Positions 46,532 through 58,040 of a stretch of DNA of 64,000 bases are shown piece by piece. The stretch is from Aphanomyces cochlioides (Eukaryota > Oomycota > Saprolegniomycetes > Saprolegniales > Verrucalvaceae). Position numbers and translations under genes: made by a program. The DNA is taken from contig JAHQRK010000021.1 of the NCBI GenBank assembly GCA_019828595.1, positions 1,364,001-1,428,000 on the forward strand, written 5' to 3'. The notes under the pieces were generated by a model. That model was not told the DNA's origin. It saw only the letters and a list, made by a program, of their open reading frames with translations, and ran no database searches. Within the stretch, counting starts at the first letter, position 1, and each line of letters begins with the position of its first letter.

Positions 46532-49329
46532 GATTTATACAGAGAGAGGTCGTACGGACACACAGATTGTGCGCGGCAGGATGGCCGAGAAACCAAAAAT
46601 GAGCTCATGAAATCATGGCCACATGGTGGTTGAGCTCACGTGCGCAATGCTCTCGACGCATACAAACTCCAAGATAAACCCGAAGCTACTCGGCGCGGCT
46701 CCTGATTGGTCCATTTTTATTCCCAGCTTACAGTACATTGTGTAGAAAATACGACGCGGGCCAGTCCAATCAGATGCTGCGAAATCCCAGCTGGCGCCAT
46801 AAGGTGTAGGGGTTTGTCCACCGATTGAGTGGGATCTTGAGGATGTGCACCTTAAACGATGTGCATGTACACTTTTCCACGCTCTATTCCTTCAACACAA
46901 CCATCACGATCGTATTCTAGAGCGAATTCTGCGTGGAAAGCACTCGCTCGCGCTTTAAAATGGACCAGCCCAAGCTTAGACAGAGTGTGACAAGATCACG
47001 AAACAGATTATGAATTTAAGTACGAGAGGGGGATTTGCACAGTCTAAGGCCTATAATGGCGTATATTTTACAGCAAATAATATATCGGAATATACATTTA
47101 ATATGAATGTTTGTAGACTTTGAATTTGTTATTATAGGATGCTACCATGCGAGGCTATTCTCTTAAGTACGCTGGAGATAATCTCACCCTTCGGTGTATT
47201 TTGTACCGCAGGAAGGTGGAGATGAGATCGAACTTTAGCGGGAATAGGTGGACGCGCTCCTGCAAAGGAATGTATCAAGAGCGACGATTGCAACGGTTTC
47301 CACTTGCTCCAAGATGCAAAATTCTAATCTGACGCCATTGCTCGTGCCATTCTCATGCTTATTCCAGGCTATATACATATAAGCGCATTGTCTATTGGAT
47401 TTGGCCTGCTTGAGTATGAAATTCGTGTGTTTTGCCCGCTTTAAGATGGTCGAGGTGATAGAGAACGTGGGATACGACACGAACAAGCACTCGGTGTTTT
47501 TCCCACTATTTGAATGATTGTATACCAGGTGGCATTGAATCTTCGACGTAGATTCAGGTTGTAAAACGTGCGTTTTAGAGGTTTACCCCGCGGTGGAATG
47601 GAGCTTTTATCCACTGGAAACTAATAAAACACACCTCGAAATGAATAAAACCCACTTTGGGAAGATTCAGATGCCACTTTGGTGAGAAAACGATCCAACT
47701 CTGACAACATGTGCGCCGACGTTGCGAGCGCCGCCGTGTCCATGGAGCAATCTGTTGCAGCGTGTGGAGCTTTCGTATGATAAATCGCAGGGGGAAGAAC
47801 TTGAACACGAACGCAGAGTGGCCTGGCGAGAAAAGCGCATATGAATCAGATCCCGCCTTCGGAAAGTATACTTTTTTCGAGTATATACAGCCATGGCTGC
47901 GCGCTTGCACCCTCAAATATGGACGAACGACAGCGCGGGGAAAGGAAGACGGACGAGAGAGCCATTTTGTCAAGAGTACCGTGATGTTTTGGTCGAGAGT
48001 CGGCATTGTTTCCGGTGGGTTTGGGCGCAAGCGACAGGCAGTTGCATCTCCACCACAAATGCGGTGTCAATGAAAATGCATCTACAGTAGAGACCCAAGT
48101 ACACTGTACAAACGGTTGGACACAACTCGACGACAAGCAAGAAAGCCATGGCAAGTAGTCTCTATTCAACCTTGTCGCTCCCCGCGAATTGCTAGTTCTA
48201 GAGCGCGGTCGTCCGCATTGCAATGGTCGCGGGGAGCATCGAGTTCGCGGCCGCGAGAACGAGTGGACACGGCGCGATTGCGTTTCTGCACGTGGCATAA
48301 ACAAGGGTGAACAAGCGCAGCGAACCCATTTAACCAGGTGAGTGGGATCTCCACGCAGCAAGTTTAGTGTGTAGAGTATGAACAAGCCGCTTACCGTGTA
48401 GGGCAAAAGAATCCAATTTGCATTTCGCAGCGTGGCATGTGCTTGCACTAAACATTTGCATCGTTGTGCCGCGCGGAAACACTGTCGTCCTGCTCGTTGT
48501 GCACTCACCCTCGGATACGTCTCAAAGTGTACCGCAGTGGGAGACGCAGCCAGCTGTAGCGTGTTTTTCCAAAATATTGAAAAACGATCCACGTCGTACA
48601 CAATCCTCGCCATCTTGCGGCCAGGTAGAAGAGCCCAAGTGGGGAACCAAGGGGGACCAGTCCGTTCCAGCAGCGTAGCAGCGTTGGAAGCAAGAAGAGT
48701 GCTCTTGAAATGGCCTCCACGGGGAGACATGGGCGGTGGAAATTCGCCATTCTTTCCCCATCGATGGCCTTTATCGTGGCCATGCCTTGTTCCTGTACAT
48801 GGACCGTATAGACGAATGGAGAAAGAAGCACGTTGAAGATCCACAGGTGGACAGGAACAAGCACAACTGGGTGGACAACGCCGTCGACGACGTGGCTTTC
48901 TCTCGACGTGAAATTTTGAGCAGGGAGCAGAGTGGGAGACGCTTTCGAGTGTGGAGAAGAAGCCACTTTCGGAAGAATTCCAAAACAACGACAAGATGTC
49001 TTGAGGCTTCAGTGGCAGCAGCATCGCGCTCTCTTCCCAATGCCAACACACTTTTGACCAAACTTTTCTAGCTCGTCGTGGAGGTTGTAGAGGGCCAGGA
49101 AAGGTCGACGTGGAGCTCTCTCTCTCGACGGCAGTGTCGTCAGAAAGCCATGGACGAAGCAACTTTGTTCGTCGAGTAGAAAGGACATCGGTTACAAGTT
49201 GAAACCGACAACGAAACGGCCGCTGGGTGGAACTGCCGATCCTCGTCATGTTCCGCCGCTGCTGCCGCCTCTCCAGATCATGGAAATGCATCAAGTTCAC
49301 TTGGTACCAAGCAGTTGGACACGAGGATA
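46532..49329. other. Long region without a recognised gene
   Basis: About 2.8 kb. From 46560 to about 47700 it is AT-rich with only short frames. From 47700 to 49300 the DNA is GC-richer and both strands carry open frames; the longest, 47846-49300 minus (484 codons), has an Arg/Ser/Cys/Pro-heavy composition (e.g. RKPRRRRRCPPSCACSCPP) typical of a shadow frame. No dynein motor motif is present here, which matters for the truncated dynein gene next door. A non-coding RNA or a decayed gene is possible. Confidence 0.4.
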
Positions 49330-52300
49330 TCAGGATGACTCACTGGAGAAAGCTCGAGCGATTCTGGCACCACCAAGAGCATGAGGTCGTCGTAGTTTGT
49401 CGTTAAGTTGTCGCGTTGTCGTGTGTCTTGTCTCTGGAGTTCCAGCGCTCTCTGCACTCTCAGGGGCCAAGAAAACGTCGTGGAGGAGTGTTTCCAAGCG
49501 GGGGATGTCGTCGGCGATGAGTTTCGGGTGCAGCACGTCGCGCAATGCTCGCATAAGGAGCGTGGCGGCAGTCGTTGAGTCGTCGTCATCACGCGGCTGT
49601 CGTTGGAGCTCCCCCGCGATGGCGATCGTGGCTTTCACCGCGCCAATTCCAAAAGTTTGTGGCGGCAAGGAGCTCAGCTGTAGCTCCGAGAATTGATGGA
49701 TTAGCTTGACGACTCGTCGGCTCCACTCGGTGGCATCTTGGAATCCCTCGGTGACCATGAGAACTTGCGCAATCAACGCGGCGTCAGGCTCCACGACAGC
49801 CATCGATCGAAAGCACATCTACGCCTCCATGTCAGCAAGAACGAGGCGCTTTCAAGACCTGGATGTGCTCTGGCACCGCGGGGTTTCCGTCCGCGTCCGT
49901 CTCCATCGTCACGATCACGTGATAGTCCTTCACCATAAAAGTCCGTCCTTCGAAATGGACTTGCGGCGTGTCGGCAAGTCTTCCCCGTCGGAGCGTCATG
50001 AGCTGCTGGGCGACGACACTCAGCAGCTTCATCTCCACGCGGTGAAACGCTGTCAGACAAGTCCACGCGCCGCATTGAGCGACGCCGCTCAAGTGTGTCG
50101 CCAGCGCTGGATGGTCCGTCCCGCTGGCAGCGCAGTTGAACCCAACGCAGTGGATCGCCAACGCTTTCGCGAGCGCTCTTGTCGTCTCCATCTTCCCTGC
50201 GCATCAAGAGTCAGGCGCTGCTGCATCAGCTTTCATCATACCAACTCCAGAGGGGCCAGAGAGCGCGACGGCAAGTTTGAGCTCCACCGCATGCGTGATG
50301 GCCATCCAGCACCGCTCAGTCAGCGGCGTGATGACCAGCCGAGGGGCCGCGCCGATGTATTCAAAGCCGTATGGAATCCTCGCGTTGCATTGCTCGATGG
50401 CGGCGTCGTCCGCGTCGACATTCCACTGAAATCGCAGCTGGTTGTGCCACGTCGAGTCGCCGCTCGAGTCGACTTGGAGCTCCACGAGCTGCTTGACGAC
50501 GTCCCTCGCGTGGATTTGACTCAGGAGCAACGCCGCGACGACATTTCGCTGCAGGTTCGTCAACGACGTCGGCAGCAAGCCCGTCAAGTCACGAAGTTCG
50601 ACCTCGAGCTGCTCGAGCCATTTCTCCATGGCCCCCGCGACGCCAAACGCCGATTCACAGCTTTGCGTCGAGACGATCGCCGCCACTGTCGTCACGCACT
50701 GCGCGGGATGGCGAAAGAGCCATTCTTCTCTCGGCGTCGATGCATATTCGCCAATGCAAGCTAGAAAAGATCATGAAGAAGCGCTTCCAGGAGGTGCTCG
50801 CACCTTTGATCGCCCGTTGGAGCGTCGCTTTCATCGCCACTTGGACGGCATTGAGCCAGTCTTCAATGTTCCCGCGGGTTTTCAAGTTGCGGCCAAAGGC
50901 AACGCGCTCGCCGTCTTGCGAGAGCATGCTTTGAATGTCCACAGCGCCGACGCCGCCGCTGTCGCCAAACTCGAGCTGCTTGATCCCGTCAAAGAGTTGA
51001 CTCAAGTACGGCTGAAGCGCTTGCGGCTCCTTCGTGTGCGCCAGCATGTCGATCAAATCGTCGTTCGAGACAAAGTAGAAGCGCGGAAACGCCGCGCGCT
51101 TCGTCTCCAAGTACTCTTCCAGCGCTTTCCGCAAGTTCTCCATCGCATCTATCCAGGGACATGCCGTCAGATCTTGTGAAAAACGCCGTCGAGTACAATT
51201 GTGCTTGGAAAAAGTGTCGCCGAGACCAGGTTGCGCCGTCGCGCGCATGCAATTCGGCGTCTCCTGCGTGCGTTCCATCGTGTCTTTCCAGAAGGAATGG
51301 ACGGCGGCAAATGCTTGCGCTTCGAGGGGAAGCTGGCGCTGCATGTCTGGCGTCGAGAAGATCGCGTCCATGTAGATCCACTCCTTCTGGCACGTCATCC
51401 ACTTGGCGAGCGTGTCTAGAAATTGCCGTCATGAGTTACGAAGATCGCCGTGGAAGCGACTACCTTGGAAAGAATGGAGCCGCTTCTGCAGCGCCATGGC
51501 CTCGTCCTTGACATTTGCGACGAAGCGGGAGCCGAGGATCGTCTCGAGACTCACGAAGCTTTCCTCGAGCGACGCGTGGATGTCGTCCATGGAGCCAAAG
51601 ATGTAAATGTCCTTGCGGTCCTTGTAGCGCTCGACGCGGAACTCGAGATGGATCCACAACGACGTGATGCGCTCGAGCAGATCTTCCAGCAGCTTCTCCT
51701 GGATCGCTTCGCCCGCGATCCGATGCACGCTCGGCGCGCAGTCGTGCATGTTCATGTCGATCAAGCGTCCCAAAGTCAGCGTCGGGTCGGCCAGGACGTC
51801 GAACAAGAGCATGTCGCTCAACTAGACAGACTTGAGCAGCGGCGGGGACAGTCGACGACGTACCTCTTTCCAGTGGTGCTCCTTCAGCGCCGGACAGCGA
51901 AGATCATGGACGATAGGCAGCGTGTGTTTGAACGCCTCAATCGAGTCCTTGAGCGCATTCAGCACGGGAAGGGGATTGCTGCTGCTCGGCATCGCTTGGT
52001 CGCATTCGAGCGCAATCGCGTCGTAGTGCGCGACCTTGTCCTCGAGAGCAGCGACATCGACGTGCGCAAAGAGCTCTTCTCGCCACAGCTCGGACTGCGT
52101 CGTCCATTCCTTGAGGGTTTTCCACACGAAAACTTTCATGTCCAAGTGGTGGCGGAGAAAGCTCAGCTGGTCGAACGACGACTGGGGCAAGCCGAGCGTC
52201 TTCTGGTAGCTCACGTACTTGGAGCTCGTGCTCTCGAGCTCGAGCACGCGTTCCTGGATGCTTTCCAGCGCCAAGAGCGTTTCCCCGGCGTCACTCGCAT

Positions 52301-55101
52301 CCGACACGAGCTCATCGCGCTGAAGTTCGTCCAATCTACGCATCAAAGTCAACGAACGATGAGATTGAAGATACGAAGGACGCTCACCGCTCTTGGATTT
52401 GAGTGTGGAGGACGACGATCTTCTTGTCGAGGTCCTTGCTAAACTTGTCCGTGTACGTCTCTGTCGATGTGTCGAGGAGATCCATTGAAGTCTTGAGTTG
52501 CGATCGTTTCTGCGCGAGCATGAACGCATTCGTCGAGTCCAAGTCGGAAATCTACGGCCCAGAGACGCTCTTCGACATTCGACACGTGAGGGAAGGACAT
52601 ACCTGGATGTTGTAGTCTTCCGTGAGGCCGTAGAGCAGCTTTAAGAAGAGGTAGCGGTCGTCCATCGACTCCATCTTGGTCTCCGTCTCCCGCATCGACA
52701 ACAATGCTTGCGCGAACTCATCGACGGACGTTGGAATCGATGCAATCGCGTCGTGCGCTTGAGAAATCTCACCCTTGAGCTCTTCATTCTACGGGATCGT
52801 GAGCACAGTGCGCCAGTCTTCCGACGTACCTTTAGCTGCGCGACCGCTGGAATGAGCTCATGGAGTGCTTGCATGCACTGCCGAGGGGACGGCTTCAACT
52901 TTGCATGGAGAGCTCGACAGTCGACGAGGAGAAGCTTGACGATCGCAGAGTCGGCGAGTGCGTCAAAGCGTTCGATCTGCTGTGTGTACTTTTCAAGATC
53001 GCCTCTCCACTCGTCGATCGATCGATTCGCCGTCGTGGTTGTCAACTGGTTGTCCTGTTGAGCGGCAGACGCGTTCATGCAGAAGCGCTTGTTCTCCATG
53101 AATTCGTCTTGGAAGGGCGTCAAGGACTTGCTGAAGAGAGTCACGGCAGCGTACGATTCATGGACAAGCTCCGAGATCGCTTGCGTCGTTGCTTGGAAGC
53201 GCGCGTCTTCAACGACCATCACTTGAAGGTTCAATCCTGCACTCAGCTCGCCGTTCATTTCGTCCAGAGAAGGTTGAACGAACGGTCGAAAGACGTCGTG
53301 GCGCATCAGCCGATCAAGCGTTGTGGCGGCATTCAGCCCTGCAAACACGACGTTCTCGAGCTCAGTGCGAAGGTCATCCCCGCTTGGCGTGAAGAGGAGC
53401 TCGGCCGTCGCTTCAATCAAGTGGATTTCAACGCGGAAGAGCGGGACAATCTTGACCGGTGGCGCAATGGCATTGCCTTTCTTTCCCCCTCGTATTGGAA
53501 CGGAAGACTGGACGCTCTTGGCAGCAGCGGCAGCGGCAGTGCTGCTCTGTTTCATTTCGTCAAGGATATACTGCGTGCTCATCAGCGCTACGTCGATGAG
53601 CGCGTCCACGACAAGGAATTCCACCAAGCGGATCAATTTTGTAATGTTGCGGCACTGTGTGCGCATCGCGGCACGCTCCGTGAAAGAAACGACGCGGCCG
53701 TTTGCCCACGCAGCTTTGGATGGAGTCGTTGGTGCGTCGCCGCGACTGTGTGGCGGTCCAAGGAGCGTCAAAATGGCGGGCAAGTTGGTCAAGGACAAGT
53801 TGTCCGCAAAGCCATTCGAGACCAAAAAGTCGCTCAGGAAGCCATGGCACGTCTCGTACGTCGTGTCGACGATCTGCTGGACCAGGCCTTGGATCTGCGC
53901 TTGCATCGTTGCGATCTCGAGCTGCTGGCGGTCGCAGAATTCGCTCAACGACCACGTCTGCGGCTGTTTCGACGCTTCAAAGGTGAACAAGCGGAGTAAA
54001 CTCATGTCATAGCACAGCGTTCGTAGGCGGAAGAGCGCTTGGTACAAGCTAAGGAAGAAGGAGCTCACCCAGGGAGAAAGAAGTCGCGGACGTACGTCGG
54101 TCGGAGAAAGAAGAGATGCTGGACGAGGTGCTGCGTCGCATGCGCTCGCTTGGCGCCACGAACTGCTTGACGCCACTGCCGGAACTGCTTCCAGAGGCGA
54201 TACTGCTGGAAGAACTTGATCTCCCGGACGAGCGAGTACAAGTAATGCTCGCGCTCGAACGTCTCCAAGTAAGTGAACTCTGGCGCCGTGCTCTTGGAAC
54301 TGCCGCTGAAATGGAGCAAACCAGCGCGACTCATCATGTAATAGTTCTCCGGGTCAATGGCAGCATGATCGACGACGACAAGCTTGTACGGATTGTCCTG
54401 GAAACGCCGCTACGACCGACAAGACTCGATGAGGACGCGGAGAGAGAGGAGCAGCTTACGAGGTACAAGAACGAGTCCTTTGGAATGCCGCGCGTCAAGA
54501 TGGACGCTTCCACGCTCTCTGTGAACGTTGCAAGGTCCGTCGACTTTTCAAGCAGCTGAGCTCGTCGCGGAACTCCACACGTCGTCGTCTCCTCGTGGGC
54601 ATTAGACGGCGGTTGTGATGCGTTGCCAGGCGCTGGTTGTTTGCTGGAGAGAAGTCGCCGCCGTCGATGCTGCTGCTGCGCCGTCAAGTAGTATGTATCG
54701 CGCGCACTGAGTGGTGACTGTGGCTTTGTTGATTCAGGAGCTGCCGCTGCTGCTGTGGATTTGATTGCAGTCGTCGCCGAGACGAAGGACGGCCGTCGCG
54801 CGACGAGCGTCTTGTCATGGGAAGGAGGCGGCAGTGGAACGAGTGGTTCCAAGTGGAGCGACTTTGTGTCATGGAGAGATGGGAAGAGCTGCGCTTGATG
54901 CAGCGTCCGCTTGACGCCCTTGGCGTACATGCGCTCGAGCAACTGCGTCTTGGCATCCTCTCGCTGGTCGTTCACTTGGATCAACGCACGGGCGACATGC
55001 TTGGGACGGCGCGGCCTTGCTGGCTTGGAAGGTTTCCTCGGACAGCGCAAAACGTCATCGTCGGCCATTGTCAAAGATCGCGACCTTTCGCATTCTCCCA
55101 T
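49330..55101 (-). CDS. Dynein heavy-chain-like protein: tail, linker and degenerate AAA1 only
   Basis: Twelve exons (55101-54460, 54409-54096, 54048-52830, 52788-52603, 52551-52388, 52335-51864, 51821-51464, 51415-51197, 51148-50804, 50760-50242, 50196-49859, 49818-49330) with 40-52 nt GT-AG introns sum to 5265 nt, 1754 residues, in frame throughout. The N-terminus resembles single-headed axonemal inner-arm chains (YYMMSRAGLLHF, LWKQFRQWRQAVRGAKR). The linker is clear (CPALKEHHW, MTCQKEWIYMDAIFSTPDM, ALEEYLETKRAAFPRFYF). AAA1 begins FEYIGAAPRLVITPLTERCW. The P-loop is GPSGVGKME (Met1482 for Thr) and the Walker B motif is WTCLTAFHR where dyneins have GCFDEFNR, losing both acidic residues. The AAA1 small subdomain (ALIAQVLMVTEGF, FGIGAVKATIAIAG, ALRDVLHPKLIADD) is followed by about 50 unrelated residues and a stop. 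AAA2-6, stalk and microtubule-binding domain are absent. Confidence 0.88.
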
Positions 55102-55485
55102 GGAAAAGCCGATGGAGTTACGTTTCCACGGCGATCTTCCATTCTTGCTTGGCGTCTTTCATCTCCTCAGCGCAGCACATCAGAAGCATGGAGCGTCATA
55201 TGCTGGAGGGAGAAGCAGCGGCAGCCGGAGGAGCTAGCGGGTGCTTAGAGGGCAGGCGACGGGTGGTTGGTCGTGGAGAACGCATGCGAAGACGGCAACA
55301 GACGGCCACGGACGGCGACTGTCTCAATGGGTGACAGCAATGGATTGGAGATTCCAAGGCTGTCTTTGTTGCTTACTACGGTAGCACCCAGTGGCGATCC
55401 ATCCTCCATGGAAGTCGCATGAGGACAAGATTCGATTACAAGGAGAACGATAGATTAAGCTAGTATAAATAGGACGAAGACGGCT
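55102..55485. promoter_or_regulatory. Upstream region of the dynein-like gene
   Basis: About 380 bp between the dynein-like start and the end of the next minus-strand gene. No motif stands out. Confidence 0.35.
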
Positions 55486-56166
55486 TTAGATCGCTGCCGT
55501 CGGTCGTTTTCGAAACTGATGCTGCACGCCAAGGGAGAAGCAATCACGCTGGACGAGTTGATGCGGCGGAATGAATCCGCGCCGTCGGACGCGCGACCCT
55601 GCAATCGGCATTGGGTCGCTCGTCCGTGTCAAATCCGCGGGATGGCGGTCGTAAAATGCGATGCGATCGTCTTGCTTCTCGTCTTCATCTTGTTCGCTCG
55701 CGGATTCGTCATTCTCGTCGGGGCTACCCATTGGAAACATACTCACTTCGTCAAGATCCATCTCGTCCATTGGTGGCGGCGGCGACGGTGTTGACATGCT
55801 GATGGACGAGCGGCGTTCCCACGATAAGACCGGACTCGTTCGTTCGTCTCTTCCCCATGAATTTCGATCGCTTGTCGATGGAATCATGATCGGCGCGCTG
55901 AACGAGGTGGAAGGTGCGGGCGTGGTTGGCTGCGGCGGCGGCGGCGATTCGTCCTGTTTGCTGATATGGAGCTTTCTCAAGTACTTGGATCGCCACTCGG
56001 AGGACATGGACGGGGAAAACGTATGCGCCGTCTCTTCCGAGCACATTTTCATCGCGAGGAGATGCTTGTGCGCCGCCGTGAAGCGCTTCGACGGGATCAT
56101 CATAACGCTCGCTCTTGGTCGTTGGTCGATTGAAAAATGTGCGAGGTGGCAGTTGCTGGTCTGCAA
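55486..56166 (-). CDS. Uncharacterised low-complexity protein
   Basis: An open 226-codon frame, possibly starting at Met22 (56103, MMIPSKRFTAAHKHLLAMKM) because a CCAAT sequence sits only about 12 nt before the first ATG. An N-terminal helical part (SEEWRSKYLRKLHISKQ) is followed by Pro/Ser-rich and acidic low complexity (ENDESASEQDEDEKQDD). The C-terminus is a compact block, RRRGFIPPHQLVQRDCFSLG. The RGFxPPHxLVxR block resembles short motifs at the ends of plant and oomycete proteins of unknown function as I recall. No enzymatic domain is seen. Confidence 0.65.
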   Translation of the reverse strand: MQTSNCHLAHFSIDQRPRASVMMIPSKRFTAAHKHLLAMKMCSEETAHTFSPSMSSEWRSKYLRKLHISKQDESPPPPQPTTPAPSTSFSAPIMIPSTSDRNSWGRDERTSPVLSWERRSSISMSTPSPPPPMDEMDLDEVSMFPMGSPDENDESASEQDEDEKQDDRIAFYDRHPADLTRTSDPMPIAGSRVRRRGFIPPHQLVQRDCFSLGVQHQFRKRPTAAI

Positions 56167-56177
56167 TCCTCGTCGTT

Positions 56178-56185
56178 GATTGGTC
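56178..56185 (-). promoter_or_regulatory. CCAAT box
   Basis: GATTGGTC on the plus strand, just upstream of the gene at 55486-56166. Confidence 0.35.
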
Positions 56186-56718
56186 AGTTTATCCGGATAA
56201 CTTGGTCATCCGTCCTGTTTGACCGCCCAAAATGCACCGAATCTGTTGTCACTCCTCCCTTTTATCCGGATGATATTTCCATGTAACCCTTCTGAATCCA
56301 CTCCGTCTCATGTTCGAATCTGGTTCAACTTGCAGACAAAGATGAAAAAAATGATGAAATATAGATCTTTTTTGGTGGAATTTTCATCTTTTTTTCATAT
56401 ATTTTACACGATTACATGCCAAACAAACAAAGCGACGTTGCATACAACGTGCCACATGATTAACCTACAGTAGGTTTTTTTTAAATAAACCTAGATTGAA
56501 TAGAAATTCCGACGGTGACATGTGAAAAAGCTAGGTTTTTTACATAGGTTTTTTATTTCGACCGAACGTGCGACGAGTCTGGCGCCACCAGCGAGAGCGA
56601 GTGTGCCTCAAGCAACGTACGCTGGACGTTGGGTCAGAGTGGAAGTGCGCGCGGAAGAAATCCAAGTGACAAACGCGAAAGACACGCCGCGTTTATATCT
56701 TGTCCCGTAGCAGGAATG

Positions 56719-56784
56719 GCTGGCGATCGCTGGTTTGGAATAGCTACGACGAGGTGGAGCTATTCCAAACCAGCGATCGCCAGC
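56719..56784. repeat. Perfect 27 bp inverted repeat with 12 nt loop
   Basis: The arm GCTGGCGATCGCTGGTTTGG plus AATAGCT (56719-56745) is repeated exactly in inverse orientation at 56758-56784, separated by ACGACGAGGTGG. The RNA or single strand would form a 27 bp mismatch-free stem. It lies about 180 bp past the stop of the phosphatase gene. Confidence 0.95.
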
Positions 56785-56967
56785 TCCTTCCGACCTGGTC
56801 GGGTAAGACGCCACCGACTACCTACGCCAGCGAGCAATGAATGGACGCGCGGCACAAAGTTGAAGAGAAATCAGGTAATCCCGTGTGGACGCTTCTCAAG
56901 CCTCTCGCAGAGTCCACCTGAGTCGCCATCGTTGCTTATTGTAGACTGTGTGTGGCCTCATGAGTAT

Positions 56968-58040
56968 TCACTGGCTCGAAGTCGTCGTCGCTGCATTATC
57001 CACGACCAGCAGTTGGCGCATGAAACCAGCATTGGGTCTGGCTTGAGCCCGTCGTGCTTGAACGTACCGGAGTGCGTCGTCAAGACGCATTCGTTCGCAC
57101 TGCATGAGAAAGAACACAATGCAAGATACAGACCGGCTCCGACCCGCGTGGCAGTGCACAAGCACTTGGCGACGGCACTCCTTGGCTCTCCGAATGGCGG
57201 CGCTATGGACGTCAAGGACGGAGAGGAAGACAGAACAACGTACCAGCTCTTCTGCCAAGCCTCCGTCATGTCTTGGGCATTCGTATCCCCGACGGCAAGA
57301 CGGACGTAGTCGATGCCGCTACTCGATTCAAAGAAGTTGGGCACCTATTCTCGCCATGAGATCCATCGGATCCGACTGGAAACACCTCGACGGAGACGTT
57401 GATGACAAGCGAGATGTTTAAATCCGACAGCACGGCGCGAGAACTTGCTTGCGAGACGCTACCGAGATAAAGTCCCCATTCGGTAATCATCGACGGGTAG
57501 AACACGTCCATGGAAGCAAGCGAACTGCGGTCGTCAAAGCGCGCCAGAGTGTTTCGTGACACGAGCATTGGAAACTGCACATCAAAGGCATGGAAGTCTC
57601 CCAAGTAGACGATGGATCCAGGACGACGTGTCGTGTATCCTACGGCAATCTTCAGCGTGCATGATGAGAAAGTCGTCTTGCCGATGTCAATGTCTTGTTC
57701 CTGGAGTTCATAAACCAGCGGCGGGTAGACAGAAGTGTCGCCAATGACGTAGATCTTGCGTAGCGCGCAGGACGTATCCCATGGAGCATCATGAGCAGTG
57801 AGCTTGGATCTAACTCGATTCGTTACATGGCTTTCAGTCAGGACATGACGCATACTGGAGGTCAGCGAGGGACAGGCAACGTACGGCTCCTGACACATGA
57901 GCATCATTGAAGGACTCTTTCGATCTCGTGTCGAGAATCAATGGAGCTTCCGTGATCGGGGCATTGAAGAGGTCGATGGGGGCTCCGTGGACGACTTGGC
58001 ACGACGACGCCATGGCAAACTTTGGTAATGGTGGCAGCAT
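56968..58040 (-). CDS. Rhodanese-like plus dual-specificity phosphatase protein
   Basis: Four exons (58040-57856, 57809-57386, 57344-57244, 57202-56968), introns 41-46 nt, 314 residues. The N-terminal rhodanese-like domain (about 25-140) reads APLILDTRSKESFNDAHVSG and KIYVIGDTSVYPPLVYEL; it lacks a clear active Cys, as in MAP kinase phosphatases. The phosphatase domain (about 155-300) starts YPSMITEWGLYLGSVSQASS, continues INVSVEVPNFFESSSGIDYV, and has the complete signature VHCHAGRSRSVSCIVFFLM with Cys and Arg. This MKP-like order suggests action on a MAP kinase or other phosphoprotein. No FYVE or lipid-binding domain follows. All junctions restore frame and conserved blocks. Confidence 0.88.

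Larger units (their letters stand above)
56167..56967. other. Intergenic region with AT-rich part and hairpin
   Basis: About 800 bp. It holds two TTTATCCGGAT sequences (56188-56198 and 56261-56271), an AT-rich stretch with T-runs at 56340-56560, and the perfect hairpin described separately. No gene was supported. Confidence 0.45.

Noticed and set aside
47846..49300. 484-codon minus-strand frame as a gene
   Set aside because: Composition (Arg, Ser, Cys, Pro) and lack of any domain or signal make it look like a chance frame in GC-rich DNA. It was kept only as part of the unassigned region.
49706..54559. Several plus-strand frames of 117-379 codons
   Set aside because: Antisense to the dynein-like exons, whose minus-strand product shows family motifs and consistent splicing.
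49330..55101. Treating the dynein-like gene as a plain pseudogene
   Set aside because: All eleven splice junctions and the reading frame are intact over 5265 coding bases, which a neutral pseudogene of this size would not keep.
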